Below are positions 52,400-60,872 of a stretch of DNA of 64,000 bases, one piece after another. The stretch is from Crocosphaera chwakensis CCY0110. GTDB lineage: Bacteria > Cyanobacteriota > Cyanobacteriia > Cyanobacteriales > Microcystaceae. The translations under genes and the position numbers were made by a program. Every line of letters starts with the position of its first letter. Position 1 is the first letter of the stretch. The DNA lies in contig NZ_AAXW01000004.1 in NCBI RefSeq assembly GCF_000169335.1, positions 124,001 through 188,000 on the forward strand, in the 5' to 3' direction. Under the pieces are notes generated by a model that saw only the letters and a list, made by a program, of their open reading frames with translations, was not told the DNA's origin and ran no database searches.

Positions 52400-53565
52400 G
52401 TCCCGAACAGTTCCTAGAATTTGCCAAAGTTTTGCCAGAGCCAATGCTTCTGATAGCGCGAAAAGGTCAAATACTGGCAGTCAACCCCTCCTTCTCCAAC
52501 TTATTGGGGCTATCCCCTCAGATAGTACAAGGAAAAATGCTCTTTGACTTGGTAACCAATTCTCCGGATCGGGTCAAACAGTATCTACGCAATTGTTCAA
52601 GCAGTCGAGAAATGGTACTCGGATCATTAGCCTGGAGTACCAAGAACGGAGAAACTTGCGTATGTCGCTGCGAAGGGGCGGCCATTTGTCCTTCCTCACC
52701 CGAATTCCCTACACTCATTCTGTTACGATTAAAAAAACGGGAATCTGCCAGTACCCGATTCACTTTGCTTAACAAGAAAATTGATGAATTGGCAAAAGAA
52801 ATCCGACTGCGTCAGCGAGCCGAAGAGGAGCGAGCTAAACTTCTGGTGCAAGAACAAAAAGCAAGAGCCGAAGCTGAGAATATGAATCGATTGAAAGATG
52901 AATTTCTGTCAACCATTTCCCATGAACTTCGGACTCCCCTCAATGCCATCCTGGGTTGGTCTGGGATTCTGCAAAGCAAAAATTTAGATGAAGCCGAAAT
53001 ACGTCGGGCTTTGGAAATAATCGAACGCAATGCTAAATCTCAAGCCCATTTAATTGAGGATCTCCTCGATGTTTCCCAAATTGTTACAGGTAGGATGCGC
53101 CTTCATGTTCGTGCTATTGAGCTATTACCAGTAATTGAAGCAGCAATCGATACACTTAAACCTGCTGCTGATGCGAAAAACATCCGACTGCAAGCGGTGC
53201 TTGATCCAGCAGCAAGCCCTGTTTTAGGAGACTCCGAGCGGTTACAGCAGATTGTCTGGAATTTACTCAGTAATGCAGTCAAATTCACCCCGAAACATGG
53301 ATGCGTACAAATTGCTCTACAACAGATTAACTCTCATGTGGAAATTGTTGTGGCTGACACAGGTCAAGGTATCAGTGCAGAATTTTTACCTTATGTCTTT
53401 GAACGCTTTCGTCAAGCAAATACTTCTATGACCCGTTCCTTTGGTGGTCTGGGTTTAGGCTTAGCTATCGTCCGCCAATTGGTCGAACTGCATGGTGGAA
53501 CAGTACAGGCTGAAAGTCCAGGAGAAGGTCAAGGCGCAACCTTTACGGTAAAACTCCCTAGTTAG
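52396..53565 (+). CDS. PAS-domain sensor histidine kinase
   Basis: 389 residues from GTG overlapping the upstream TGA. Residues ~5-115 are a PAS domain (PMLLIARKGQILAVNPSFSN), ~120-165 a coiled coil, ~170-235 the dimerisation/phospho-acceptor domain with FLSTISHELRTPLNAILGW (H-box His), then ERLQQIVWNLLSNAVKFTP (N), VADTGQGIS (G1), FGGLGLGLAIVRQLVE (G2). No membrane segment, so cytosolic. No response regulator is adjacent. Base composition is higher in GC than neighbouring genes, which hints at a different history. Confidence 0.93.
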   Translation: MSPEQFLEFAKVLPEPMLLIARKGQILAVNPSFSNLLGLSPQIVQGKMLFDLVTNSPDRVKQYLRNCSSSREMVLGSLAWSTKNGETCVCRCEGAAICPSSPEFPTLILLRLKKRESASTRFTLLNKKIDELAKEIRLRQRAEEERAKLLVQEQKARAEAENMNRLKDEFLSTISHELRTPLNAILGWSGILQSKNLDEAEIRRALEIIERNAKSQAHLIEDLLDVSQIVTGRMRLHVRAIELLPVIEAAIDTLKPAADAKNIRLQAVLDPAASPVLGDSERLQQIVWNLLSNAVKFTPKHGCVQIALQQINSHVEIVVADTGQGISAEFLPYVFERFRQANTSMTRSFGGLGLGLAIVRQLVELHGGTVQAESPGEGQGATFTVKLPS

Positions 53566-53570
53566 TGATG

Positions 53571-54128
53571 TTAATTATGAATTTGTACATTTTTATAAAT
53601 ACTTTTGGCAACAAAAAAAATAACAAAAAATAATAAGGGAATAATTACAATTTCTTGTAAAATAGTAAGAAAATTATTTAATTGAATAATTCCTCCTGTA
53701 AAACTTAGTCCGCCCAAAATAGAAATAGGAAAAGCAAAATAATCAGAACTAAAGGGTAGAAAACATTGTACACCCGCAGGGAGATAGCGATCATAGGCTA
53801 ACATATCTAATAAAATGTGACTAAAATAAAGTCCCCATAACCAAACCAAAAAGGAATAGGGTATTTTTTTATAAAATCTTAGACAATAAAAAATAACAAG
53901 ACAAACAATAAAACCTACAAAAAAGCTATGGGTAAACTGACGATGAATAGCATTAAAGTCTTGATAAAATAAATAACCTAATAGAAAATCAATGTCAGGT
54001 AAATTAGCAATCAAAATAGCAGTTATTAATAATTGCTTTGATGAGTAATATTTCAAAAAATGAGAATTTTTACGAACTAAGAAAAAGCCCAAATAACCTG
54101 CTAAACTATGACCGATAGGAGATGCCAT
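53571..54128 (-). CDS. YdjM-type membrane-bound metal-dependent hydrolase
   Basis: 185 residues from ATG 54128. Contains SPIGHSLAGYLG near the N-terminus, IANLPDIDFLLGYLF and FNAIHRQFTHSFFVGF, the three short metal-binding His/Asp motifs of the YdjM (DUF457) family, and four to five membrane helices. Physiological role unclear; homologues are often DNA-damage-linked. Ends 5 bp after the kinase gene, convergent. Confidence 0.82.
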   Translation of the reverse strand: MASPIGHSLAGYLGFFLVRKNSHFLKYYSSKQLLITAILIANLPDIDFLLGYLFYQDFNAIHRQFTHSFFVGFIVCLVIFYCLRFYKKIPYSFLVWLWGLYFSHILLDMLAYDRYLPAGVQCFLPFSSDYFAFPISILGGLSFTGGIIQLNNFLTILQEIVIIPLLFFVIFFVAKSIYKNVQIHN

Positions 54129-54228
54129 TTTCAAAATTTCAGTATTTTTTGTTTTTCAAATAAACTTGTCTTTTTAAAGCTAATATTAAACTAAATCTCT
54201 TAACTAAAAAAGACTCATTTTATCCTAA

Positions 54229-54444
54229 CTATTCATAAAAACTATTTAATAAAGATTCTAATGCTTTATAACCCCATTTTGCGATTATTAAACCACAAAA
54301 AATAGTTATAAATAAACAACCTCCGATCCCTAAAGTAAAAGGAATTGAATGACCAAACAGCCTACTATTATACCAATATAAACCTCCTAATACTAAACCA
54401 ACCAATCCACCTATGGTAAAACGCTTTACAAAAGAAATTAACAT
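54229..54444 (-). CDS. small two-helix membrane protein
   Basis: 71 residues from ATG 54444 (TTG at 54462 would add six). Two hydrophobic helices (FTIGGLVGLVLGGLYW; LGIGGCLFITIFCGLIIA) and a short acidic C-terminal tail. No known family. Sits between the YdjM gene and the LOG gene. Confidence 0.5.
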   Translation of the reverse strand: MLISFVKRFTIGGLVGLVLGGLYWYNSRLFGHSIPFTLGIGGCLFITIFCGLIIAKWGYKALESLLNSFYE

Positions 54445-54697
54445 GATTTTTTCATAAATCAAGGAAGAATAAAGGCTTAATAGTAATGTAGCAAAAATAA
54501 TTCGTTGTGATTATTTTGAAGGTTCAGTTTAGGTTATCGACAATTTATATCGTAATTAAAATATTATCAGGTTTCTAATTTGATCGCAACTTAGGTAAAA
54601 TAGAAGTAGTTTCCAACACAATTCTATGAAATAATCTAATTTTTCCAGAATTTTCATGTATCGATAATCTTCTCATTTTGACTTTATTATCCTAATT

Positions 54698-55762
54698 ATG
54701 ACCATATCTGCCAATAACCAACAAATTTCTCTTTCCTCAGACATAGAAAAACTCATCACCAATTTAGCAGACCACGAACATGGTAAATTAATAGAAAGGG
54801 CATTAGGAGTCTTATTACGCATTGCTGATGAAGAAGTTGATCGTTTAGACTGGAAAATTCTAACTACTGCCTTAGAAGACTTAGAAAAAGGCTTTCAGGT
54901 ATTTTATCCCTATCGTCACACTCGTAAGGTTACCATTTTCGGGTCAGCCCGTTTATCCCCTCAAAGTTCAGAATATCGCCTCGCCGTAGAATTTGCCCGT
55001 TATATTACTCAGTTTGGCTTTATGGTACTCACAGGGGCTGGAGGGGGTATTATGGAAGCAGGAAACGAAGGGGCCGGTAGAGAGCATTCTTTTGGCTTAA
55101 ATATTGATTTACCCTTTGAACAAGGGACTAACCCTTTTATTGCTGGAGATGATAAGTTAATTAAGTTTAAATACTTTTTTACTCGTAAACTTTTCTTCTT
55201 AAGAGAAAGCGATGCAGTAGCTTTATTTCCTGGGGGGTTTGGAACCCAAGACGAAGCCTTTGAAACCTTAACATTATGTCAAACTGGAAAATATGGACCT
55301 TGTCCTTTAGTCTTAATTGATGAACCTGGCGGAGACTATTGGAAAACTTGGCATGAATATAATTATAATAATTTATTGTCACGGGGTTTAATTAGTGCAG
55401 AAGATTCTAGTCTTTATACGATTACTGATAGTTTAGCTACTGCTTGTAATGCCATTCGTGAATTTTATTGTGTGTATCATTCTAGTCGTTATATAGATAA
55501 TTTATTAGTGTTACGACTGAATTCTGAATTAACTGATGAACAAGTTGAAATACTAAATGAAGAATATGCTGATATTTTAGTTACAGGAAAGATTAAAAAA
55601 AGTCAGGTATTACCACAAGAAAATGATGAAAAAACGACTAATCTTCCTCGTTTAACCTTACACTTCAATCGGCAAAATTCTGGACGACTTTATCAAATGA
55701 TCAATCAAATTAATAAGTTTGGGACTTGTTTACCCATAGAACCCCATCCAGAATGGAAGTAG
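54698..55762 (+). CDS. LOG-family (lysine decarboxylase-like fold) protein
   Basis: 354 residues. Core motif GAGGGIMEAGNEGA (PGGxGTxxE family) and LFPGGFGTQDEAFETLTL are intact; LOG enzymes act as phosphoribohydrolases releasing cytokinin-type bases, though in bacteria the substrate is often unknown. A ~65-residue N-terminal helical extension and a C-terminal ~100-residue domain make it longer than plain LOG (~190-215 aa); this matches the PpnN-like long branch. Confidence 0.88.
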   Translation: MTISANNQQISLSSDIEKLITNLADHEHGKLIERALGVLLRIADEEVDRLDWKILTTALEDLEKGFQVFYPYRHTRKVTIFGSARLSPQSSEYRLAVEFARYITQFGFMVLTGAGGGIMEAGNEGAGREHSFGLNIDLPFEQGTNPFIAGDDKLIKFKYFFTRKLFFLRESDAVALFPGGFGTQDEAFETLTLCQTGKYGPCPLVLIDEPGGDYWKTWHEYNYNNLLSRGLISAEDSSLYTITDSLATACNAIREFYCVYHSSRYIDNLLVLRLNSELTDEQVEILNEEYADILVTGKIKKSQVLPQENDEKTTNLPRLTLHFNRQNSGRLYQMINQINKFGTCLPIEPHPEWK

Positions 55763-55995
55763 TTAATTTTATAATTATAACTTACCATGTACATTTGAAC
55801 TAAAAATCTTCTGAATCTAATGATACTTCCCTCAAACTATTAAAAGTAAAATTCAAAACCTTTAGTTGCATTCCTAATTCAAAAATGTCTATGTTCCCTA
55901 ACCTCAACGGACTTTATGACTAAACATTTAGTAATTTCATAAATCGTCTAGAAGATTAGTTATATTAACAAATAGAGAATAATCAAAAGTTAAAT

Positions 55996-57375
55996 ATGAC
56001 TGCCACTATCAAAATCAATCCTTATCTTTCAGGAAACTTTGCCCCCGTTAGTCGAGAAATTACTGCTCATAATTTAACAGTTACTGGGGAAATTCCCAAA
56101 AATTTAAGGGGAATGTTCCTCAGAAATGGCCCTAACCCTCAATTTAGCCCCATCGGTGAGTATCATTGGTTTGATGGGGATGGGATGATTCATGGCGTAC
56201 ATATTGAAGATGGCAAAGTCTCCTACCGTAACCGTTTTGTTCAAACCCGTGGTTATTGCTTAGAAAAAGAAGCTAATAAACCTCTCTGGACAGGGATGCT
56301 AGAACCGCCGCAAATGGATAACCCTTATGGTCCTTTGAAAAACACCGCTAACACGGCTTTAGTGTACCATGCTGACCGTCTTCTGGCACTTTGGGAAGGG
56401 GGTGAACCTCATGCTTTAATGGTTCCTGAATTAGATACCCTAGGCTCTTATAATTTTGATGGTAAGTTAACGTCTCCTTTTACAGCTCATCCAAAAATTG
56501 ATCCCGTAACAGGAGAAATGATGTTTTTCGGTTATTCGATGATTCAACCTCCCTATTTACAATACGGTATTGTTTCCTCACAAGGAGAATTATTAAAAAC
56601 TGTTCCCATTGACTTACCTGTTGGGGTGATGATGCACGATTTTGCTATTACAGAAAACTATACAATTTTTCTCGATCTTCCTTTCACTTTTCGTCCTGAT
56701 AGAATGCAAAAAGGAGAATCTCCCTTAAAATTTGAAAATGATACCCCTTCTCGTTTTGGGATTGTTCCTAGACAGGGAAATAATGAAGATATTCGCTGGT
56801 TTGAAAGTAATTCTTGTTATATTTTTCATACGTTGAATGCTTATGAAAAAGGAGACGAAATTGTTTTAATAGCTTGTCGGATGAATGCCACAACCGTATT
56901 AGGAGAAGCAACAGAGGAAACTGAAGAATCAGATATTCCCCATCTTCATGAATGGCATTTTAATCTCAAAACAGGTGAAGTAAAAGAACAAAAATTATGT
57001 GATCTTCCTTCAGAATTTCCTCGTATTAATGAACAATATACAGGACGAAAAACCTGTTATGGTTACTCAGGTAAAATGGCAGATTCTTCTGAACCTAAAT
57101 TTAATGGCATTATTAAACATGATTTTGAGAAAGGAGGCTTTGACATTCATCATTTTGGTCGTCATAGATATGGTAGTGAACCTATTTTTGCTCCTAACCC
57201 CGATGCAGAGAAAGAGGACGAAGGATGGTTACTTACTTTTATCCATGATGAAGGGTCAAATACCTCAGAATTAGTGATTATTGATGCTCAGGATTTTACT
57301 GCTTCTCCTATAGCAAAAATACAAATTCCTCAACGAGTTCCCTATGGGTTTCATGGGATGTGGTTAGCTCAATAA
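55996..57375 (+). CDS. carotenoid/apocarotenoid cleavage oxygenase
   Basis: 459 residues, RPE65/CCD superfamily. Iron-binding His residues appear in FTAHPKIDP, MMHDFAI, IFHTLNAYE and PYGFHGMW, as a four-His set, and RNGPNPQFSP near the N-terminus is a family signature. Likely cleaves carotenoids or apocarotenoids; substrate unresolved. Probably cytosolic or membrane-associated. Followed by a palindrome. Confidence 0.93.
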   Translation: MTATIKINPYLSGNFAPVSREITAHNLTVTGEIPKNLRGMFLRNGPNPQFSPIGEYHWFDGDGMIHGVHIEDGKVSYRNRFVQTRGYCLEKEANKPLWTGMLEPPQMDNPYGPLKNTANTALVYHADRLLALWEGGEPHALMVPELDTLGSYNFDGKLTSPFTAHPKIDPVTGEMMFFGYSMIQPPYLQYGIVSSQGELLKTVPIDLPVGVMMHDFAITENYTIFLDLPFTFRPDRMQKGESPLKFENDTPSRFGIVPRQGNNEDIRWFESNSCYIFHTLNAYEKGDEIVLIACRMNATTVLGEATEETEESDIPHLHEWHFNLKTGEVKEQKLCDLPSEFPRINEQYTGRKTCYGYSGKMADSSEPKFNGIIKHDFEKGGFDIHHFGRHRYGSEPIFAPNPDAEKEDEGWLLTFIHDEGSNTSELVIIDAQDFTASPIAKIQIPQRVPYGFHGMWLAQ

Positions 57376-57687
57376 CTTAATATTTTTAATGCAAAAATTA
57401 TCCCCAAGAATTGCAATTCTTGAGGAGACTTGTTATGAACCAGCCTTATATATGAAGTGGCTGACGGCTTTTATCATGATGGTTTTATTGTAAAGTTATG
57501 TATCGCAATTTCATAATTTCTTAATATTTTCTTTAGATTTACCCCGAATTATATCTTTCTTTCAAATGTCTATCTAAAGGGATAAATTCAAGTAATTACG
57601 GTTTTCCCCCTTGCGACCTCTTTGTCAACTTTTGTATTATTTAAGTAATGAAACTTTACATTCAACTAAATAACGGAGGTCACTCTT
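57376..57687. other. 312-bp spacer with a perfect 18-bp palindrome
   Basis: CAAGAATTG-CAATTCTTG (57405-57422), no loop, 30 bp after the oxygenase stop; flanked by CC and AGG, so pairing can extend. Without a T-tract it is a weak terminator at best. The remainder is AT-rich and presumably contains the hli promoter; Shine-Dalgarno CGGAGGT lies at 57674-57680. Confidence 0.5.
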
Positions 57688-57831
57688 ATGGATAACCAAG
57701 AAACAAAACTAGGCTTTACCGAATTTGCAGAAGCTTGGAATGGTCGTCTAGCCATGCTAGGATTTGTCATTGGCGTTATCACTGAATATGTCACAGGACA
57801 AGGAATTTTATCCCAAATTGGCCTAATGTAA
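57688..57831 (+). CDS. high-light-inducible (Hli/Scp) single-helix protein
   Basis: 47 residues not large enough for most gene finders. EAWNGRLAMLGFVIGVITEY is the LHC-like chlorophyll-binding helix with the E-x-x-N-x-R-x-A-M-x-G-F motif, complete. N-terminal MDNQETKLGFTEFA is typical. Perfect GGAGG Shine-Dalgarno at 57675-57679. Hli proteins bind chlorophyll and carotenoid to dissipate light energy and assist PSII repair. Confidence 0.9.
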   Translation: MDNQETKLGFTEFAEAWNGRLAMLGFVIGVITEYVTGQGILSQIGLM

Positions 57832-57844
57832 TCATAAAATCCCT

Positions 57845-57874
57845 TTCAGTTTCTAAAGTTACTGAAAAACTGAA
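57845..57874 (+). terminator. terminator-like hairpin after hli
   Basis: TTCAGTTT (57845-57852) and AAACTGAA (57867-57874) pair, with flanking CCC and GGG that can extend the stem. Followed by G-rich, not T-rich sequence. Confidence 0.45.
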
Positions 57875-57958
57875 CGGGGGGGCGAAATGCTCCCTCTTAC
57901 ACCTTTTATTAACCCACTATATTGATTATCTTAGAGAAGAGTTAAGAAATAATATTTT

Positions 57959-58228
57959 ATGTTTCCCAATCTGTTTGAAGCAACGAAAGAATATTGGCAA
58001 CAACTTGATGAAATTGAATCCCGTTATAAACAAGGAAAACTTTCTATTGAGGAAGTTGATAGAGAAGTAGAAACATTAATGAAGCAACTGGGACGTAAAA
58101 GAAAAGAAACTTTGCTATTTTTAACAGAAACTTTTTCTCATTGGGTATCTAGCAACACAGAACTTTTAGTTACTTTAGTTTTAGTCCTTACAGTCGTTTA
58201 TAGTTGGATGCTTACCATGAATAACTAA
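57959..58228 (+). CDS. small protein with coiled-coil and C-terminal membrane anchor
   Basis: 89 residues: residues ~8-50 are helical and charged (EIESRYKQGKLSIEEVDREVETLMKQL), and 68-86 form a single hydrophobic helix (ELLVTLVLVLTVVYSWML). A tail-anchored protein with the soluble part in the cytosol is the simplest reading. No family recognised. Confidence 0.6.
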   Translation: MFPNLFEATKEYWQQLDEIESRYKQGKLSIEEVDREVETLMKQLGRKRKETLLFLTETFSHWVSSNTELLVTLVLVLTVVYSWMLTMNN

Positions 58229-58350
58229 ATAACTTCTACTTATTTCCACTTTATACCACTTATTAAAATCGCTAAAACCCCGAATATGCCTTACTTTTGG
58301 GACTGACATCACCCCTGATGACCTCATAAGATAAGGGTAATAAGAGGAAA

Positions 58351-58402
58351 GCGGATGCGACCCCGCGCCGTCGAACGGCGCAAGGGAAAGCGCACCAAGA
58401 GA
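58351..58402. repeat. palindromic element (family A) in the leader of a small gene
   Basis: GCGGATGCGACCCC, stem CGCCGTCGAACGGCG, then AAGGGAAAGCGCACCAAGAGA. Closest relative of the composite copy at 18936. It ends 12 bp before the ATG at 58415, and the GAGAGG just past it could be that gene's Shine-Dalgarno, so the insertion lies inside the mRNA leader. Confidence 0.75.
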
Positions 58403-58414
58403 GAGGTCAAACCA

Positions 58415-58609
58415 ATGTTAAATACCACTAACAACACTATTATTCTTCGCAACTATATTATTCTCACTGCTACGGTTATGTTTACTGCCATCGGCTTAAC
58501 TGACACATTTTTAGCTCCCACACGAGTAGGACAACAAGATCGCATTAACAACTTTGGACAAGTATTAAGTGCTGGATTGGTTTCCTATTCTCAAAACTTA
58601 GGACGTTAA
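58415..58609 (+). CDS. small membrane-associated hypothetical protein
   Basis: 64 residues from ATG 58415; the longer frame from 58355 runs through the palindromic repeat and is an artefact. One hydrophobic segment (IILTATVMFTAIGLTDTFL) and a short polar end (INNFGQVLSAGLVSYSQNLGR). Not recognised. Terminator-like T-run (58650-58665) follows 45 bp later. Confidence 0.55.
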   Translation: MLNTTNNTIILRNYIILTATVMFTAIGLTDTFLAPTRVGQQDRINNFGQVLSAGLVSYSQNLGR

Positions 58610-59110
58610 TTAAGTTTATTTGGTTTCCTCTTGCTATATCCCTGTCATCGGTACGGGGGTTTTTTATTGTTTAATTTTGAAAGAATAATATCCCTCTTCT
58701 GTCACTTTCCGAAAATTAAAGTAAAATAAAAAAGCGACAAACGGCTAAAAAGTAGAGGGGACAATGGATGTAGAGTTACAAATTCTCAAACATTTGGCTA
58801 GAGATGCACAACCAACAGTATCAGTGATTGATGAATATTGTGAAGGGTACAAGTCTCTTTTTAATGAAGTCAGAAGCTACGAATGTTTTAAATATTTACA
58901 TTTAGGAATTATCTCACCAATTAAGAAAAAATCCTTACCCGAAATTGCTAAGATAGTAGGGATAAATTCACCTCAATCTTTACATCACTTTATAGCCTAT
59001 TCTCCTTGGGAAGTAACTGAATTGAGACATAGGAGATTACAGAAAACCTTACAAGCATTAAAAGGGGAAAAAATCATTATGATAATTGATGAAACTGGAG
59101 ATAGGAAGAA

Positions 59111-59160
59111 GCGGTGCGACCCCGCGCCTTCGTAAGGCGCAAGGGAACGCGCACCAAGAG
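59111..59160. repeat. palindromic element (family A) inside transposase, with stop codon
   Basis: GCGGTGCGACCCC-GCGCCTTCGTAAGGCGC-AAGGGAACGCGCACCAAGAG. Outer pairing GGTGCG/CGCACC, inner stem CGCCTT/AAGGCG. It adds 51 bp, so phase is kept, but its loop reads TAA in the transposase frame. Confidence 0.85.
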
Positions 59161-59408
59161 AAGGAAATAAAACAGATTATGTGAGCAGACAATATCTAGG
59201 AAGTGTAGGAAAAATAGATAGAGGAATTGTATCAGTTAATGCTTATGGGATTTATGAGAATATTACGTTTCCTCTAATGTTTAAAGTCTTTAAACCCAAA
59301 GGAACATTAAAAGAAAATGATCAATATAAAACAAAAATTGAATTGGCATCAGAAATCATTACAGAATTAATTGATTTTGGCTTTGAGATTGAGTTAGTTT
59401 TAGCCGAT

Positions 59409-59465
59409 AGTGCGGAATGCACTGCCGCTTTCCAGCTTGAATTCAATTCAAGCTGGGTCGGCAGT
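59409..59465. repeat. 54-bp palindromic element (family B) inside transposase
   Basis: Inserted between codons for ADS and LYG, flanked by AGT on both sides (59409-59411, 59463-59465). ACTGCCG (59421-59427) pairs with CGGCAGT (59459-59465); inner CAGCTTGAATT (59433-59443) pairs perfectly with AATTCAAGCTG (59445-59455) over a one-base loop; AGTGC/GCACT form a third stem. In frame, adds 18 residues. Confidence 0.75.
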
Positions 59466-59587
59466 TTATATGGGGAAAGTAGCTTATTTGTCAGGACTTT
59501 AGATAAATATAAACTACCTTGGATTCTTGCTATTAGAAGTAATCACGGAGTTTGGATGCCTTCTAGCCAAAAGGTTAGAGGCAATAA

Positions 59588-59638
59588 GCGGTGCGACCCC
59601 GATGAGGTTTCCTCATCTAGGGAACGCGCACCAAGACA
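59588..59638. repeat. palindromic element (family A) inside transposase, in frame
   Basis: Same outer arms as 59111 (GCGGTGCGACCCC ... AGGGAACGCGCACCAAGA) but the inner stem is GATGAG-GTTT-CTCATC, unrelated in sequence to the other copies yet still pairing. Adds 51 bp, in frame and without a stop, placing 17 extra residues in the protein. Confidence 0.85.
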
Positions 59639-60302
59639 ATGGTGTAAATTTCAGAGAACCTTTAGTAATCAAACTTCTGAAATCAGGTATATCCGAGAAA
59701 TCATTTTTGGTAAAAGAAGTCATCGTACTTACTGGGAAATGACTACTGATCCTGAAACAATGCCAGAGAATTCAACCTCTTTTGTCATGACTAATCTCAA
59801 AGCAACAACGAACCAAATTAAAAAGAAATTAGGGAACCTTTATGGTTTAAGAACATGGGTCGAATATGGTTTTCGACAGTGTAAACAAGAACTAGGTTGG
59901 ACTGATTACCGTTTTACTCAATTTTCTCTTATTGAAAGATGGTGGGAACTCATCATGAGTTCTTATTTGATGGTTAGTTTAAATACTCAGCCTTTTTTAT
60001 CTTTACAATTAGAAAACAAAGCAAAAAAAGAAACGGTTAATTCCCAAGCTTCTCTATCTATACATCCACAGTGGAATTATAAGGATGGGTGGAAGAATGT
60101 CTTGAATAATCTTCGTTTAATCATTCAGCCAACTCTTTTATTATGGTTGTTGTCTCCTTGGTTGGATATGTTTCCAAATATATCTTTACGCTTGGGTTTT
60201 CATGATTTGATTCATGCTGTCAATCAGCTTCAACCATTTTTCTCCTCTGCATAAATTGTCTTATTTCTTATTTCTTAAACTCGGAAAGTGACAGAAGAGG
60301 GA

Positions 60303-60872
60303 TATAGCCTTACGGATACACGTTAGGACATTTTTTGAAAGCTGTATCAACACATTCTCTAACAGTCTCAAATTCTTTAACTCTCTGTTTCATCCAAGTT
60401 TTGAGAACAGACCACCAACGTTCTATCTTGTTTAAATCGGGAGAATAAGGAGGTAGATACCAAATTTCACATCCTACCTTTTCGACTGTTTCTTTAATAC
60501 TTTGTCCTTGGTGGAAAGTAGCGTTATCAATAATAATTATATCCCCTGGTTGAAGTTGAGGAATCAAACTTTTTTCCAGCCATGTTTCAAATAAATCTCG
60601 ATTACACGACCCCTCAAAAGTTAATGGAGCAAATATTTCTTGGCGATCGCTTTGAAGTCTCCTGTTTCTTGTTCTCTTTTTAGCCATAAATCGAGAGTAT
60701 TACGACTAATTTTCATTAATCGGCAAATAGCTATCTTCTTTTCTCCTCTATAATAAGCATTTACGGCTTTTTTTCTCAAATCGTAGCTATAAGGAGCAGG
60801 CATTTTTTTCTTGTTTTCGTGAGCGCTTTAATTCTAGCTAATTTTGTCCTAACCTAACCCCGTATTGCTATA
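60303..60872. mobile_element. decayed IS630-family element
   Basis: Ends form imperfect inverted repeats: TATAGCCTTACGG...GTTAGGACA (60303-60330) and its counterpart TGTCCTAAC...CCGTATTGCTATA (60845-60872), ~21 of 28 positions matching, with TA at both edges as in IS630/Tc1 target duplication. The element is only 570 bp, about half of an intact one, because the transposase has lost its middle. Confidence 0.75.
60310..60803 (-). pseudogene. IS630 transposase remnant (internal deletion and frameshift)
   Basis: N-terminal part (60803-60621): MPAPYSYDLRKKAVNAYYRG with IAICRLMKISRNTLDLWLKR, an HTH. C-terminal part (60687-60310): APLTFEGSCNRDLFETWLE, IIIIDNATFHQG (catalytic Asp) and LPPYSPDLNKIERWWSVLK (catalytic Glu). 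The intervening ~80 residues, including the first Asp, are missing. The joint falls at a GCGATCGC octamer (~60643), suggesting deletion between repeats. Confidence 0.85.

Larger units (their letters stand above)
58764..60254 (+). pseudogene. IS701-family transposase, interrupted
   Basis: Two collinear frames (58764-59135 and 59181-60254) are in the same phase; the break is a single TAA supplied by the palindromic element at 59111-59160. The DDE core is visible: IIMIIDETGDRK (first Asp), LVLADS (second Asp), and WVEYGFRQCKQELGWTDY (Glu). The second Asp is directly followed by an 18-residue insertion (54-bp element) and a third 51-bp insertion lies near NHGVW...RGNK. Without these the protein would be ~440 residues, normal for the family. 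Confidence 0.9.
58688..60305. mobile_element. IS701-like insertion sequence
   Basis: Bounded by a 25-bp perfect inverted repeat: left at 58688-58712 (ATATCCCTCTTCTGTCACTTTCCGA core), right at 60281-60305. ATAT on both sides may be the target duplication or part of the repeat. The inside carries one transposase gene disrupted by three small palindromic elements, so this copy is unlikely to move. The right end touches the left end of the IS630 element. Confidence 0.85.
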
